Source: Streptococcus mitis 17/34 (GTDB taxonomy: Bacteria > Bacillota > Bacilli > Lactobacillales > Streptococcaceae). Taken from it: DNA of 64,000 nt. Positions 28,470-38,875 of this stretch are shown one piece after another. The stretch covers positions 62,001-126,000 of the forward strand of contig ASZZ01000006.1 in the NCBI GenBank assembly GCA_000430305.1, read 5' to 3'. Made by a program: the position numbers and the translations under genes. Position 1 is the stretch's first letter. Every line of letters begins with the position of its first letter. The notes beneath the pieces were generated by a model that did not search any database, was not told the DNA's origin, and saw only the letters and a list, made by a program, of their open reading frames with translations.

Positions 28470-29404
28470 ATGTCTAAGATTCTAGTATTTGGTCACCAAA
28501 ATCCGGATTCAGATGCCATCGGGTCATCTGTAGCCTTTGCCTACCTTGCAAAAGAAGCTTATGGTTTGGATACGGAAGCTGTTGCCCTTGGAACTCCAAA
28601 TGAAGAAACAGCCTTTGTCTTGAACTACTTTGGTGTGGAAGCACCGCGTGTCATCACTTCTGCTAAAGAAGAGGGTGCAGAGCAAGTTATCTTGACTGAC
28701 CACAATGAATTTCAACAATCTGTATCAGATATCGCTGAAGTAGAAGTTTATGGTGTTGTAGACCACCACCGTGTGGCTAACTTTGAGACTGCAAGCCCAC
28801 TTTACATGCGTTTGGAGCCAGTTGGGTCAGCTTCTTCAATCGTTTACCGTATGTTCAAAGAACATGGTGTGGTTGTTCCTAAAGAGATTGCTGGTTTAAT
28901 GCTTTCAGGTTTGATTTCAGATACCCTTCTTTTGAAATCACCAACAACACACCCAACAGATAAAGTCATTGCTCCAGAATTGGCTGAATTGGCTGGTGTG
29001 AACTTGGAAGAATATGGTTTGGCTATGTTGAAAGCTGGTACAAACTTGGCTAGCAAATCTGCTGAAGAATTGATTGACATCGATGCTAAGACATTTGAAT
29101 TGAACGGAAATAACGTCCGTGTTGCCCAAGTCAACACAGTGACATTGCTGAAGTTTTGGAACGCCAAGCAGAAATCGAAGCTGCAATGCAAGCTGCCAAC
29201 ACAGCAAACGGCTACTCTGATTTTGTCTTGATGATTACAGATATCGTCAACTCAAACTCAGAAATCCTAGCACTCGGTGCTAACATGGACAAGGTCGAAG
29301 CAGCTTTCAACTTCAAACTTGAAAACAACCACGCCTTCCTTGCTGGTGCCGTTTCACGTAAGAAACAAGTGGTACCTCAATTGACTGAAAGCTTTAATGC
29401 GTAA
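28470..29404 (+). pseudogene. ppaC: Manganese-dependent inorganic pyrophosphatase, frameshifted
   Basis: This is a family II (DHH-type) pyrophosphatase of 311 expected residues. The N-terminal part shows [13 protein letters not shown] and [10 protein letters not shown] (Mn-binding and DHH motifs). The C-terminal part, with [10 protein letters not shown], is read in another frame from about 29142. Adding one T after AACACAGT (29141) gives the expected [15 protein letters not shown]. The enzyme hydrolyses PPi to phosphate in the cytosol and is normally indispensable, so a sequencing error or mixed population is more likely than true loss. Promoter TGCTACAAT lies at 28431-28439, with GAGG before the ATG. 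Confidence 0.88.
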
Positions 29405-29452
29405 GATTTTGGGTGTTAATTCAAAATAGGAAAGTCTAGTTTGAATTATATC

Positions 29453-29478
29453 GAAAGGAGTTTCGGCTCCTTTTTTTC
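29453..29478 (+). terminator. Terminator after ppaC
   Basis: AAAGGAG / CTCCTTT around a TTTCGG loop is followed by a long T run. Confidence 0.8.
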
Positions 29479-29490
29479 TAGGAGTGAAGC

Positions 29491-30155
29491 ATGTTAGTAA
29501 ATGGTGATTTGATACTCAATGAAAATCAAAGAGCAAACTAGGAAGCTAGCCGCAGGTTGCTCAAAACACAGTTTTGAGGTTGTAGATAAGACTGACGAAG
29601 TCAGTAACCATATCTACGGTAAGGCGACGCTGACGTGGTTTGAAGAGATTTTCGAAGAGTATGATTTTTGTGAGAGATGAGTCGGATATGGGACAGGCCA
29701 TCCAGACTTCCACAGGCAACTATAGCCATGTAGCCATCTATTTGGATGAGATGATTTACCATGCTAGTGGAAAAACGGGTGTTATCTGTCAAGAACCGAT
29801 AGACTTCTTTGAGTCCAATCACTTGTACGACCTCTATGTCTACCCAGAAATGGATATCCAGTCTGTGAAGGAAAAAGCTTGCAAACATCTTGGAGCTCCC
29901 TATAAAGCTTCTTTCTATCCAGATGGAGCTGCTTTTTACTGTTCCCAGTATATGGCAGAAATCCTACCGATTTTTGAAACCATTCCCATGAAATTTGGGG
30001 ATGGTGAGCAGGAGATTAGTGATTTTTGGAGGGAGTATTATAGAGAACTAGATCTGCCTGTTCCTCTGAACCAAGCTGGGACCAATCCTAGTCAGTTGGC
30101 AGCATCGCCTCTGTTAGAATGTAAAGAAAGGAATCTTCATGATTCAGATTTTTAA
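29491..30155 (+). pseudogene. YiiX/NlpC-P60-like cysteine hydrolase gene interrupted by a BOX element
   Basis: The original start appears to be the ATG at 29491 (AGGAG upstream), coding MLVNGDLI; a BOX element then follows and brings an in-frame stop. The rest, IFVRDESDMGQAIQTSTG, resumes after the BOX and runs to 30155 (ATG at 29661 straddles the BOX end). Signatures of the YiiX-like papain-fold superfamily are GDLIFV, the histidine in NYSHVAIYL, and the cysteine in AAFYCSQYMAEIL. If translation starts at 29661 (weak GAAGAG before it) a 164-residue protein lacking the first eight residues would be made. It overlaps the next gene by 17 bases. Confidence 0.8.
29512..29663 (+). repeat. BOX element with one boxB, inserted in a coding sequence
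   Basis: It begins ATACTCAATGAAAATC, contains one boxB (TTTTGAGGTTGTAG...GACGAAGTCAG) and CTACGGTAAGGCGACGCTGACG, and ends TTTTCGAAGAGTATG. Removing 29512-29663 joins GATTTG to ATTTTTGTG and restores a continuous reading frame across both flanks. Confidence 0.92.
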
Positions 30156-30789
30156 TCCCTCTCGTTTGTCGAGACAGCCATTTTTTGGAGAATTGATCTG
30201 CTATCTGGACCAGAATGATGATGTGATTCTACGGGAAATCAAGGCTCAATTTCCAGAAGTAGCAGTTGATAAACGCATGGAAGAATATATAAAGGCTGGC
30301 TTGATTCTACGAGAAAATAAGCGTTATTACCTTAATCTTCCTATGCTTGAGTCTCTTGATAATCTTGAACTGGATCAAGAGATTTTTGTCAGAGAAGATA
30401 GTCCAGTCTATCAAGCCTTGTCGGAGCAGAGTTTTGAGACGGAATTGCGAAATCAGACCAATGCAGCTATTTTAGTTGAAAAGACCGATTTTGCGCGAAC
30501 AAAAATGACCCTGTCCAATTATTTCTACAAGGTCAAACAGCAGTATCCTTTGACAGAAAAACAGCAGGAACTCTATGACATTTTGGGAGATGTAAATCCT
30601 GAGTATGCTCTCAAATATATGACAACTTTTTTGTTGAAATTTCTCAAAAAAGATCAACTGATGCAGAAACGCCGTGATATTTTTGTGGACAGTTTAGTTA
30701 TCCTAGGCTATATTGTCCAAAATGAAGACGGAAAGTATGAGTTGGCCGTCGATTTTGATAAGGAAAGTCTAAGTTTTTACCTAGCATAG
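30139..30789 (+). CDS. DUF1803-family protein
   Basis: This 216-residue soluble protein has no signal or membrane segment, starts MIQIFNPSRLSRQPFFGELI, and resembles the streptococcal DUF1803 family. The central part has the look of a winged-helix/helical protein, but no catalytic motif is visible and the function is unknown. It overlaps the 3' end of the YiiX-like gene by 17 bases and is preceded by AAAGGAATC, so the two are likely co-translated. Confidence 0.75.
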   Translation: MIQIFNPSRLSRQPFFGELICYLDQNDDVILREIKAQFPEVAVDKRMEEYIKAGLILRENKRYYLNLPMLESLDNLELDQEIFVREDSPVYQALSEQSFETELRNQTNAAILVEKTDFARTKMTLSNYFYKVKQQYPLTEKQQELYDILGDVNPEYALKYMTTFLLKFLKKDQLMQKRRDIFVDSLVILGYIVQNEDGKYELAVDFDKESLSFYLA

Positions 30790-30820
30790 AATTCTGCTCT
30801 GAGCAGTTTGTTTGACTTAA

Positions 30821-30829
30821 TGATATAAT
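30821..30829 (+). promoter_or_regulatory. Extended -10 promoter of the CsbD-family gene
   Basis: TGATATAAT is an extended -10; no good -35 is visible at the usual distance. It lies 60 nt before the CsbD-like start. Confidence 0.5.
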
Positions 30830-30888
30830 GAGTATATACTTGGAATAACGATAACACTTATCGGAATAAACCTAAAGGAGACAATCAT

Positions 30889-31080
30889 ATGTCACTTGAA
30901 AACAAATTGGAACAAGCAACAGGCGCTATCAAAGAAGGATTTGGTAAAATTACTGGGGATAGCAAGACTGAAGCAGAAGGCGCTGTAGAAAAGACAGTTG
31001 CTAAGGCAAAAGAAGTAGTTGAAGATGCGAAAGGCGCTGTAGAAGGTGCCGTTGAAGGTTTGAAAAACGCTTTTAAATAA
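30889..31080 (+). CDS. CsbD-family stress protein
   Basis: This 63-residue hydrophilic protein is rich in Ala, Glu and Lys, with the CsbD opening [21 protein letters not shown] and repeated GAVEGA segments. Members are general-stress proteins of unknown mechanism, probably partly disordered. The site AAAGGAG lies upstream. It is monocistronic, ending in a bidirectional hairpin shared with murE. Confidence 0.9.
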   Translation: MSLENKLEQATGAIKEGFGKITGDSKTEAEGAVEKTVAKAKEVVEDAKGAVEGAVEGLKNAFK

Positions 31081-31086
31081 AGATAG

Positions 31087-31120
31087 AAAAAATCAAGGGT
31101 TTCATTTCCCTTGATTTTTT
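31087..31120. terminator. Bidirectional terminator between the CsbD gene and murE
   Basis: AAAAAATCAAGGG / CCCTTGATTTTTT is symmetrical, with a T run in both directions, and lies between convergent genes. Confidence 0.9.
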
Positions 31121-31126
31121 ACTACC

Positions 31127-32571
31127 TTATAAATAATTTTCTGCGACGGCTGCATCTCCAGGATAGGCTTCTTTCTTGCCTTGGACGATTTGGTAGCAAT
31201 CGGCTCCCTTACCAGCGATAATGACAGCATCTAATGCTTGGTTTGTGATAGCCATAGCTACCTTAATCGCTTCTTGGCGATCCGCAATTTTTTCAACAGG
31301 ATGGCTAATATAGCTACTAATTTCATCCGCAATAGCCATTGGATCTTCATAGTTGGGGTCATCAGCGGTCAGAAAGACTTGAATCTCAGGGTGTTGATTG
31401 AGGAGGAGGCCAAAGTCCTTACGACGGCTTTCTCCCTTGTTTCCTGTCGATCCCAGAACCAGTGCAATTTTTCCAGTTTGATGAGTTTCTACGACATTGA
31501 TGAGTTTTTTGAGACTGTCCCCATTGTGGCATAGTCGATGAAAATCTTGGCACCATTTTTCTGAGTCAGGACTTCCATACGACCAGGAACACGGGTTGCA
31601 GCGATTCCTTTTTTGATGTCCTCAAGACTTGCTCCTAGACGGAGGCAAGCAAGTCCAGCAGCGACTGCATTTTCTTGGTTGAAGTGACCAATCAGTTGAA
31701 TATCATAATCACCAGCCAGTTTCCCACTAGCTGAAAAGCTAAAGGCTTTGGAATTCTCGATTTGGTTACTTGATTGACTACCATAGAAATCATGGTCTTG
31801 ATTTTCTACCTGTTCTTTTAAGACTGAGAAGTGGTCCATGTCACTGTTAATGATGACTGCTCGGCTATTTTCCATCAAGAGACGCTTGTGGTAGAAGTAG
31901 TCTTCAAAGCTAGGGTGTTCAATCGGGCCGATATGGTCTGGACTGATATTGAGGAAAACTCCCACATCAAAGGTGAGACCATAGACACGTTTGACTAGAT
32001 AGGCTTGACTAGATACCTCCATGATGAGGTGGGTGCGGTCATTTTGCACAGCTTGATTCATCATATCAAAGAGGTCAATGCTCTCAGGAGTTGTCAATGC
32101 AGATTTAAAGAAAGTCTTACCATCTAGAGTTGTGTTCATGGTCGACAACATTGCAGGTCGGTGCCCTTGAGATAAAATGTTATAGGCGAAATAGGCTGCT
32201 GTTGTCTTACCCTTAGTACCAGTAAAGGCAAGAAGTTTAAGTTTTTTCTGTGGATTGCCATAAAACTCCATGGCAATCAAACTCATAGCTTTCTTGATAT
32301 CACTGACGATAATGGCAGGAATACCAACCTCATAGTCTTTTTCAGCCACATACCAATCGAGCCCTTGAGAGATGGCTGAAAGAAGAAATTCCTTCTTAAA
32401 GGCAGCACCTTTGACGAAAAAGAGGCTCTTCTCTTTAGCCTTGCGGCTGTCATAGCAGATGGTGTCAAAGACGACATCGCAATAGTTGTAGTGATAGTGT
32501 CCTTGGTCGATAATCTCACGGAAGAGACTATCTTTCTTTAATATATCTAATACGGTTTCAATCTTAATCAT
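31127..32571 (-). pseudogene. murE: UDP-N-acetylmuramoyl-tripeptide synthetase MurE (L-lysine-adding type), frameshifted
   Basis: MurE ligase adds the third residue, L-lysine in streptococci, to UDP-MurNAc-L-Ala-D-Glu. The N-terminal 348 residues include the ATP loop FTGTKGKTT and [11 protein letters not shown]. The remainder ([18 protein letters not shown], ending AVAENYL) is in another frame. One extra G on the plus strand near 31528 gives the expected [15 protein letters not shown]. The restored length is about 481 residues, normal for streptococci. The enzyme is essential, so an assembly indel is the likelier cause. The start codon lies only seven bases from the -10 box. Confidence 0.9.
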
Positions 32572-32578
32572 ACTTTCT

Positions 32579-32607
32579 ATTGTAAACCGAAAGTCGTAAA
32601 TTTACAA
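32579..32607 (-). promoter_or_regulatory. Promoter of murE
   Basis: On the minus strand TTGTAA (32607-32602) and TACAAT (32584-32579) are 17 bp apart. The -10 ends seven bases before the murE ATG, suggesting a leaderless or nearly leaderless mRNA. Confidence 0.65.
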
Positions 32608-32676
32608 GTAACAAGGAAAAGTTTATAATGGAAGATAAGGAGTTTTTCCTAGTTATCAAAATTGAATGAGGAATCT

Positions 32677-34298
32677 ATGTCGCACGAAAACAATCACCAG
32701 CAGGCCAGATGTTACGGGGGACTGCTTGGTTAACGGCTAGTAACTTTATCAGTCGCCTACTTGGGGCTATTTATATTATCCCTTGGTACATCTGGATGGG
32801 ATCTTATGCAGCTACGGCCAATGGTCTTTTTACCATGGGCTACAATATCTATGCCTGGTTTTTGCTGGTTTCAACAGCAGGGATTCCAGTTGCGGTGGCC
32901 AAGCAAGTTGCTAAGTACAATACCATGCGAGAAGAAGAGCATAGCTTTGCCCTGATTCGGAGCTTTTTAGGATTTATGACAGGACTAGGCCTCGTTTTTG
33001 CCCTAATCTTGCATGTCTTTGCTCCTTGGCTAGCAGACTTATCTGGCGTGGGCAAAGACTTAATCCCAATCATGCAGAGCTTGGCTTGGGGAGTCTTGAT
33101 TTTCCCATCTATGAGTGTCATTCGAGGATTTTTCCAAGGGATGAATAATCTCAAACCTTACGCCATGAGCCAAATCGCTGAGCAGGTCATTCGTGTTATC
33201 TGGATGCTTTTAGCAACCTTTATCATTATGAAGCTCGGTTCAGGAGATTACCTAGCAGCGGTTACCCAATCTACCTTTGCTGCCTTTGTCGGTATGGTAG
33301 CCAGTTTTGTAGTTTTGATCTATTTCCTTGCCAAAGAAGGATTACTTAAAAGAGTCCTTGAAACAGGAGATAAGATTAATAGTAAGCGTCTTTTGGTTGA
33401 TACCATTAAGGAAGCCATTCCTTTTATCTTGACTGGTTCGGCTATTCAGCTTTTCCAAATCTTGGACCAAAATACCTTTATCAATAGCATGAAGTGGTTT
33501 ACCAACTATAGTAATGAAGACTTAATTGTCATGTTTTCTTATTTCTCTGCCAATCCTAATAAAATCACCATGATTCTCATTTCTGTTGGGGTTTCGATTG
33601 GGAGTGTAGGTTTGCCACTTTTGACTGAAAACTATGTCAAGGGGGACTTGAAGGCGGCTTCTCGTCTGGTTCAGGATAGCATCACCATGCTTTTCTTATT
33701 CCTGCTACCAGCAACAGTTGGAGTGGTTATGGTAGGAGAACCTCTTTATACGGTCTTCTATGGTAAGCCAGATAGTTTGGCTATGGGCTTATTTGTTTTT
33801 GCCGTTTTGCAGTCTATTATTTTAGGCTTGTACATGGTCTTGTCTCCAATGCTTCAGGCCATGTTCCACAATCGCAAGGCAGTTCTCTATTTTATCTATG
33901 GTTCCATTGCCAAGCTAGTCTTGCAACTTCCAACAATCGCTCTCTTCCACAGTTACGGACCCTTGATTTCCACTACAATCGGACTCATCATTCCTAATGT
34001 TTTGATGTATCGTGACATATGTAAGGTAACAGGTGTTAAGCGCAAGGTGATTTTGAAGCGAACCATTTTAATCAGTTTGTTAACTCTTTTCATGTTTCTA
34101 GTAGTTGGGACATTACAGTGGATTTTAGGATTTGTCTTCCAACCAAGTGGACGTTTGTGGAGTTTCCTATACGTAGCCCTTGTTGGTGCCATGGGTGGCG
34201 GTGTTTATGGATTCTTGAGTCTTCGTACCCATTTGTTGGATAAGGTGATTGGAAAAGCCCAAGCAGATCGCTTACGAATCAAATTAAAGTTAACTTAA
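32677..34298 (+). CDS. Lipid flippase / polysaccharide biosynthesis protein (MOP superfamily, MurJ/YtgP-like), start region frameshifted
   Basis: This membrane protein has about 14 hydrophobic helices and begins MLRGTAWLTASNFISRLLGA, typical of MOP-superfamily flippases. In pneumococcus the homologue lies next to murE, as here, and is a candidate lipid II flippase (YtgP/MurJ type). The open frame with ATG at 32709 has no ribosome site. The ATG at 32677 has AATGAGG upstream and codes MSHENNHQQA, which leads into the main frame if one C is added at 32705-32706. The true start is therefore probably 32677, with an indel between. A TATAAT lies at 32623-32628. Confidence 0.82.
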
Positions 34299-34314
34299 AA
34301 AACTTTTATAAATA

Positions 34315-34368
34315 AAAGGGATAATTTGAACATTTCTACTATGAAATGCTTGGATTATTCTCTTTTTT
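34315..34368 (+). terminator. Terminator after the flippase gene
   Basis: AAAGGGATAAT / ATTATTCTCTTT outer arms and CATTTC / GAAATG inner arms precede a T run. Confidence 0.75.
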
Positions 34369-34440
34369 ATTAATTTGTGGAATAACAGCTAAAATTTGTA
34401 GATGGAAATTTTATTTTTTGAAAAAAGACCAAAAAAACTA

Positions 34441-34469
34441 TTGACTAAATAAAACTCAAGTTGTATAAT
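34441..34469 (+). promoter_or_regulatory. Promoter of aliB
   Basis: TTGACT and TATAAT are separated by 17 bp, with TG before the -10; a near-consensus sigma-A promoter 33 nt upstream of the ATG. Confidence 0.88.
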
Positions 34470-34501
34470 AAGACAAATATTTAAATCAGGAGGTTCTGGA
34501 G

Positions 34502-36459
34502 ATGAAAAAGTCTAAGGCCAAGTATGCAACACTTGCGGGTGTCGTGTTAAGTGCAGGTATTTTGTTAAGTGCCTGTGGAAATTCTAGCACAGCGTCAAAA
34601 ACATATAACTATGTTTATGTAAGTGACCCATCAAGTTTGAACTACCTAGCAGAAAACCGTGCAACAACTAATGATATTGTGACCAATCTGGTAGATGGTC
34701 TCATGGAAAATGACCAATATGGAAACTATGTCCCATCTTTGGCAGAGGATTGGAGTGTTTCTCAAGACGGTTTGACCTATACCTACAAACTGCGTAAAGA
34801 TGCTAAATGGTATACTGCAGATGGAGATGAATATGCTCCTGTCACTGCCCAAGATTTTGTCACTGGTTTGAAATATGCGGCTGATAAAAAATCAGAAGCC
34901 TTGTACTTAGTGCAAGAATCCGTAGCAGGTTTGGATGATTACATTAACGGTAAAACAAGCGACTTTTCAACTGTCGGAGTTAAGGCTCTTGATGACCAAA
35001 CCGTTCAATATACTTTGACACGACCAGAATCTTACTGGAACTCAAAAACAACCTCAACCATTCTCTTTCCAGTCAATGCGGATTTCTTGAAATCAAAAGG
35101 GGATGATTTTGGGAAGGTAGACTCATCTAGCATTTTGTACAATGGACCGTTCTTGATGAAATCCTTTGTTTCAAAATCGGTCATCGAGTTCAAAAAAAAT
35201 CCTAACTACTGGGATGCTAAAAATGTCTTTGTAGATGATGTGAAATTGGCTTATTATGATGGTAGTGACCAAGATGCACTGGCTCGTAACTATGTAGAGG
35301 GGCATATAGTTACGCTCGTCTCTATCCAAATAGTTCAAGTTTTGAAGGGATTAAAGAGAAGAATAAGGATAATATCATCTATAGCTTGCAAGATGCTACT
35401 TCTTACTTCTTAAACTTTAACCTGGATAGAAAATCTTATAAATTCACTTCCAAGACAAGTGATGCTGAGAAGAAATCGACTCAAGAAGCGGTTCTTAATA
35501 AAAACTTCCGTCAAGCTATTAATTTTGCCTATGACCGTACGTCTTACGGGGCTCAATCTCAAGGAGAAGATGGGGCAACTAAGATTTTGAGAAACCTAGT
35601 CGTTCCTCCAAACTTCGTAAGTATCAACGGAAAAGACTTTGGTGAAGTAGTTGCGTCTAAAATGGTCAACTATGGTAAGGAATGGCAAGGAATCAACTTT
35701 GCGGATGCCCAGGATCCATACTACAATGCTGAAAAAGCCAAAGCCAAATTTGCTGAAGCTAAGAAAGAACTCCAAGCCAAAGGAGTCCAATTCCCTATCC
35801 ACTTGGACATGACAGTTGACCAAGCTGCTAAAAAGGGTGTCCAAGAGGCAAACTCTATGAAGCAATCTATTGAAGCAGCTTTAGGTGCAGAGAACGTTGT
35901 AATTGATATTCAACAACTCACTACTGAAGATTATGACAATACAAGCTATTTAGCTCAGACCGCAGCTCAGAAGGATTATGATCTTTACAACGGTGGTTGG
36001 GGTCCTGATTACCAAGATCCTTCAACCTACCTTGATGTCTTAAACATTAATTCTGGTGGTTTGTTGCAAAATCTAGGTTTAGAGCCAGGTGAAGCCAATG
36101 ACAAGGCCAAGGCTGTTGGATTGGATATCTACACTCAAATGTTGGAGGAAGCTAATAAGGAACAAGATCTTGTAAAACGCTATGAAAAGTATGCTGAGAT
36201 CCAAGCGTGGTTGGTAGATAGCGCTTTAGCGATTCCAAATGTTTCTAAGGGCGGAACACCGGTATTGAGAAAAACAGTTCCTTTCTCAGAACCATATTCA
36301 TTAGCTGGTAATAAAGGTATCGAATCATATAAATATCTCAAAGTACAAGATAAAACAGTCACAAAAGATGAATATGAAAAAGCCAAAGAAAAATGGTTGA
36401 AAGAAAAAGAAGAATCTAATAAAAAAGCCCAAGAAGAATTGGCAAAACATGTAAAATAA
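34502..36459 (+). pseudogene. aliB: Oligopeptide-binding lipoprotein AliB, frameshifted
   Basis: This is an SBP family 5 peptide-binding lipoprotein serving the Ami oligopeptide ABC transporter. The signal peptide ends in LLSAC (lipidated C25), followed by YVSDPSSLNYLAENRATT, and the frame is read to about residue 268. The rest (from ATSYFLNFNLDRKSY to KAQEELAKHVK) is in another frame. One extra G in the G run at 35299-35302 restores EGAYSYARLYPNSSSFEGIK. The restored length of about 652 residues is that of pneumococcal AliB, which it closely resembles from memory. An AGGAGG site and a strong promoter precede it. Confidence 0.9.
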
Positions 36460-36472
36460 GATGTACAACAGG

Positions 36473-36506
36473 AAAAACGATAGTTTCTCAGGAAGCTGTC
36501 GTTTTT
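36473..36506 (+). terminator. Terminator after aliB
   Basis: AAAAACGATAG / CTGTCGTTTTT (one wobble pair) with a 12-nt loop. Confidence 0.85.
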
Positions 36507-36600
36507 ATATAGTTTGAAACTATAACTAGCTCTTGAAAAGAAGAAAATGAGTTGATGAAAATAAGTGGTACAATAGTTACTATAGATTTGGAGGTATTGT

Positions 36601-37695
36601 ATGAGCAAGGAATTACACATCAACACAATTTTGGCCCAGGCGGGTATCAAGTCAGATGAAGCGACAGGAGCTTTGGTAACACCGCTACATTTTTCAACGA
36701 CTTATCAGCATCCAGAGTTTGGTAAATCTACTGGTTTTGACTATACGCGTACCAAAAATCCAACTCGTAGTAAGGCTGAAGAAGTCTTGGCTGCCATTGA
36801 GTCAGCAGATTATGCCCTAGCGACTAGCTCAGGTATGTCAGCAATTGTACTAGCCTTTAGCGTCTTTCCAGTAGGAAGTAAGGTTTTGGCAGTGCGTGAC
36901 CTTTACGGTGGTTCTTTCCGCTGGTTCAACCAAGTGGAGCAGGAAGGCCGTTTCCATTTTACCTATGCCAATACAGAAGAAGAGTTGATTGCCGAGTTAG
37001 AAAAAGACGTGGATGTTCTCTATATTGAAACACCAACCAATCCTTTGATGTTGGAATTTGATATCGAAAAACTAGCAAAATTGGCTCATGCTAAGGGTGC
37101 CAAAGTAGTGGTGGACAATACCTTCTACAGTCCTATCTACCAACGTCCGATTGAAGATGGTGCAGATATCGTTCTGCATTCAGCAACCAAGTATCTAGCA
37201 GGTCACAATGATGTCTTGGCTGGAGTAGTTGTGACTAATAGTTTAGAACTATACGAGAAACTCTTTTACAATCTCAATACGACAGGAGCAGTCTTGTCTC
37301 CGTTTGATAGTTATCAATTGATTCGTGGTCTCAAGACCTTGTCTCTTCGTATGGAGCGCTCAACAGTCAATGCCCAAGAAGTGGTTGCCTTTTTGAAGGA
37401 TTCTCCAGCAGTTAAGGAAGTTCTCTACACTGGTCGTGGAGGCATGATTTCCTTTAAAGTAGCGGATGAAACACGCATTCCTCATATCTTGAATAGTCTC
37501 AAGGTCTTCTCTTTTGCGGAAAGTTTGGGTGGGGTAGAAAGTCTCATTACTTATCCAACGACACAAACTCACGCTGATATTCCAGCAGAAGTACGCCATT
37601 CTTATGGTTTGACAGATGACCTCTTGCGCTTGTCAATTGGGATTGAGGATGCTAGAGATTTGATTGCAGATTTGCGCCAAGCCTTGGAAGGATAA
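36601..37695 (+). CDS. metB: Cystathionine gamma-synthase/lyase family PLP enzyme
   Basis: This 364-residue fold-type I PLP enzyme of the Cys/Met metabolism family shows STTYQHPEFG, the Tyr/Arg of DYTRTKNPTR, SSGMSAI, and the PLP-lysine segment HSATKYLAGHNDVLAG. It makes or breaks thioether bonds in the homoserine-cysteine-methionine route. Synthase (MetB) and lyase (MetC) activities cannot be separated from sequence alone. GGAGG precedes the ATG. The next gene, a PatB/MalY-type C-S lyase, starts eight bases after it, so the two form a sulfur amino acid operon. Confidence 0.85.
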   Translation: MSKELHINTILAQAGIKSDEATGALVTPLHFSTTYQHPEFGKSTGFDYTRTKNPTRSKAEEVLAAIESADYALATSSGMSAIVLAFSVFPVGSKVLAVRDLYGGSFRWFNQVEQEGRFHFTYANTEEELIAELEKDVDVLYIETPTNPLMLEFDIEKLAKLAHAKGAKVVVDNTFYSPIYQRPIEDGADIVLHSATKYLAGHNDVLAGVVVTNSLELYEKLFYNLNTTGAVLSPFDSYQLIRGLKTLSLRMERSTVNAQEVVAFLKDSPAVKEVLYTGRGGMISFKVADETRIPHILNSLKVFSFAESLGGVESLITYPTTQTHADIPAEVRHSYGLTDDLLRLSIGIEDARDLIADLRQALEG

Positions 37696-37702
37696 GACAA
37701 AG

Positions 37703-38869
37703 ATGGGAAAATATGATTTTACAAGCCTGCCCAATCGTTTAGGGCACCATACCTATAAATGGAAAGAGGCAGAAACGGATAGTGAAGTCCTACCAGCTTG
37801 GATAGCGGATATGGACTTTGTAGTCTTGCCTGAAATCCGCCAAGCAGTGCAGATTTATGCAGACCAACTGGTTTATGGCTACACTTATGCCAGTGAAGAG
37901 TTGATTAAGGAAGTTCAAAAGTGGGAAGCGACACAACACGGCTATCACTTTGACAAAGAGGCTCTTGTCTTTATCGAGGGTGTGGTACCAGCTATTTCAA
38001 CAGCTATTCAAGCCTTTACAAAAGAAGGTGAAGCAGTTCTGATTAACACACCTGTCTATCCACCTTTTGCTCGCAGTGTCAAGTTGAACAATCGCAGATT
38101 GATTAGCAATTCTTTAGTGGAAAAGGATGGTCTGTTTGAGATTGACTTTGACAAACTAGAGAAGGATTTGGTAGAAGAGGATGTCAAACTCTATATCCTC
38201 TGCAACCCCCACAATCCTGGTGGACGTGTGTGGGAAAAGGAAGTGTTGGAGAAGATTGGCCAACTTTGTCAAAAACACGGTGTTTTCTTGGTTTCAGATG
38301 AGATTCACCAAGATTTGGCCCTCTTTGGTCACAAGCATCATTCCTTCAATACCATCAATCCTGATTTTAAAGAATTTGCTATTGTCTTGAGCAGCGCCAC
38401 TAAAACCTTTAACATTGCGGGAACAAAAAATTCCTATGCAGTCATTGAAAATCCTAAGTTGAGAGCGGCTTACCAGAAACGCCAGTTAGCCAATAATCAG
38501 CATGAAATTTCAGGTTTGGGTTATTTGGCGACAGAAGCTGCCTATCGATACGGTAAAGATTGGTTAGAGGAACTCAAGCAAGTCTTTGAAGACCATATTA
38601 ATTATGTGGTGGATTTATTTGGAAAAGAGACTAAAATTAAGGTAATGAAGCCGCAAGGAACCTACTTGGTTTGGCTTGATTTTTCAGCCTATGACCTGAC
38701 TGATGAAAGATTGCAAGAGCTTTTGAGAAATGAAGCCAAGGTTATTTTGAACCGTGGTTTGGATTTTGGGGAGGAAGGAAGTCTCCATGCCCGCCTCAAT
38801 GTAGCCATGCCTAAATCTCTGCTGCAAGAAGTCTGTCAGCGGATTGTGACGACTTTTGCTAAACTTTAA
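37703..38869 (+). CDS. patB: PatB/MalY-type aminotransferase (cystathionine beta-lyase)
   Basis: This 388-residue fold-type I PLP enzyme starts MGKYDFTSLPNRLGHHTYKW, with WIADMDFVVLPEI, NPHNPGGRVW, and the PLP-lysine segment SSATKTFNIAGTKNSYA characteristic of MalY/PatB C-S lyases. It is expected to cleave cystathionine or cysteine conjugates, giving a thiol, pyruvate and ammonia. I chose the ATG at 37703 (GGAAGGA upstream) over an earlier frame that overlaps metB. A hairpin terminator follows. Confidence 0.88.
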   Translation: MGKYDFTSLPNRLGHHTYKWKEAETDSEVLPAWIADMDFVVLPEIRQAVQIYADQLVYGYTYASEELIKEVQKWEATQHGYHFDKEALVFIEGVVPAISTAIQAFTKEGEAVLINTPVYPPFARSVKLNNRRLISNSLVEKDGLFEIDFDKLEKDLVEEDVKLYILCNPHNPGGRVWEKEVLEKIGQLCQKHGVFLVSDEIHQDLALFGHKHHSFNTINPDFKEFAIVLSSATKTFNIAGTKNSYAVIENPKLRAAYQKRQLANNQHEISGLGYLATEAAYRYGKDWLEELKQVFEDHINYVVDLFGKETKIKVMKPQGTYLVWLDFSAYDLTDERLQELLRNEAKVILNRGLDFGEEGSLHARLNVAMPKSLLQEVCQRIVTTFAKL

Positions 38870-38875
38870 AAATCC

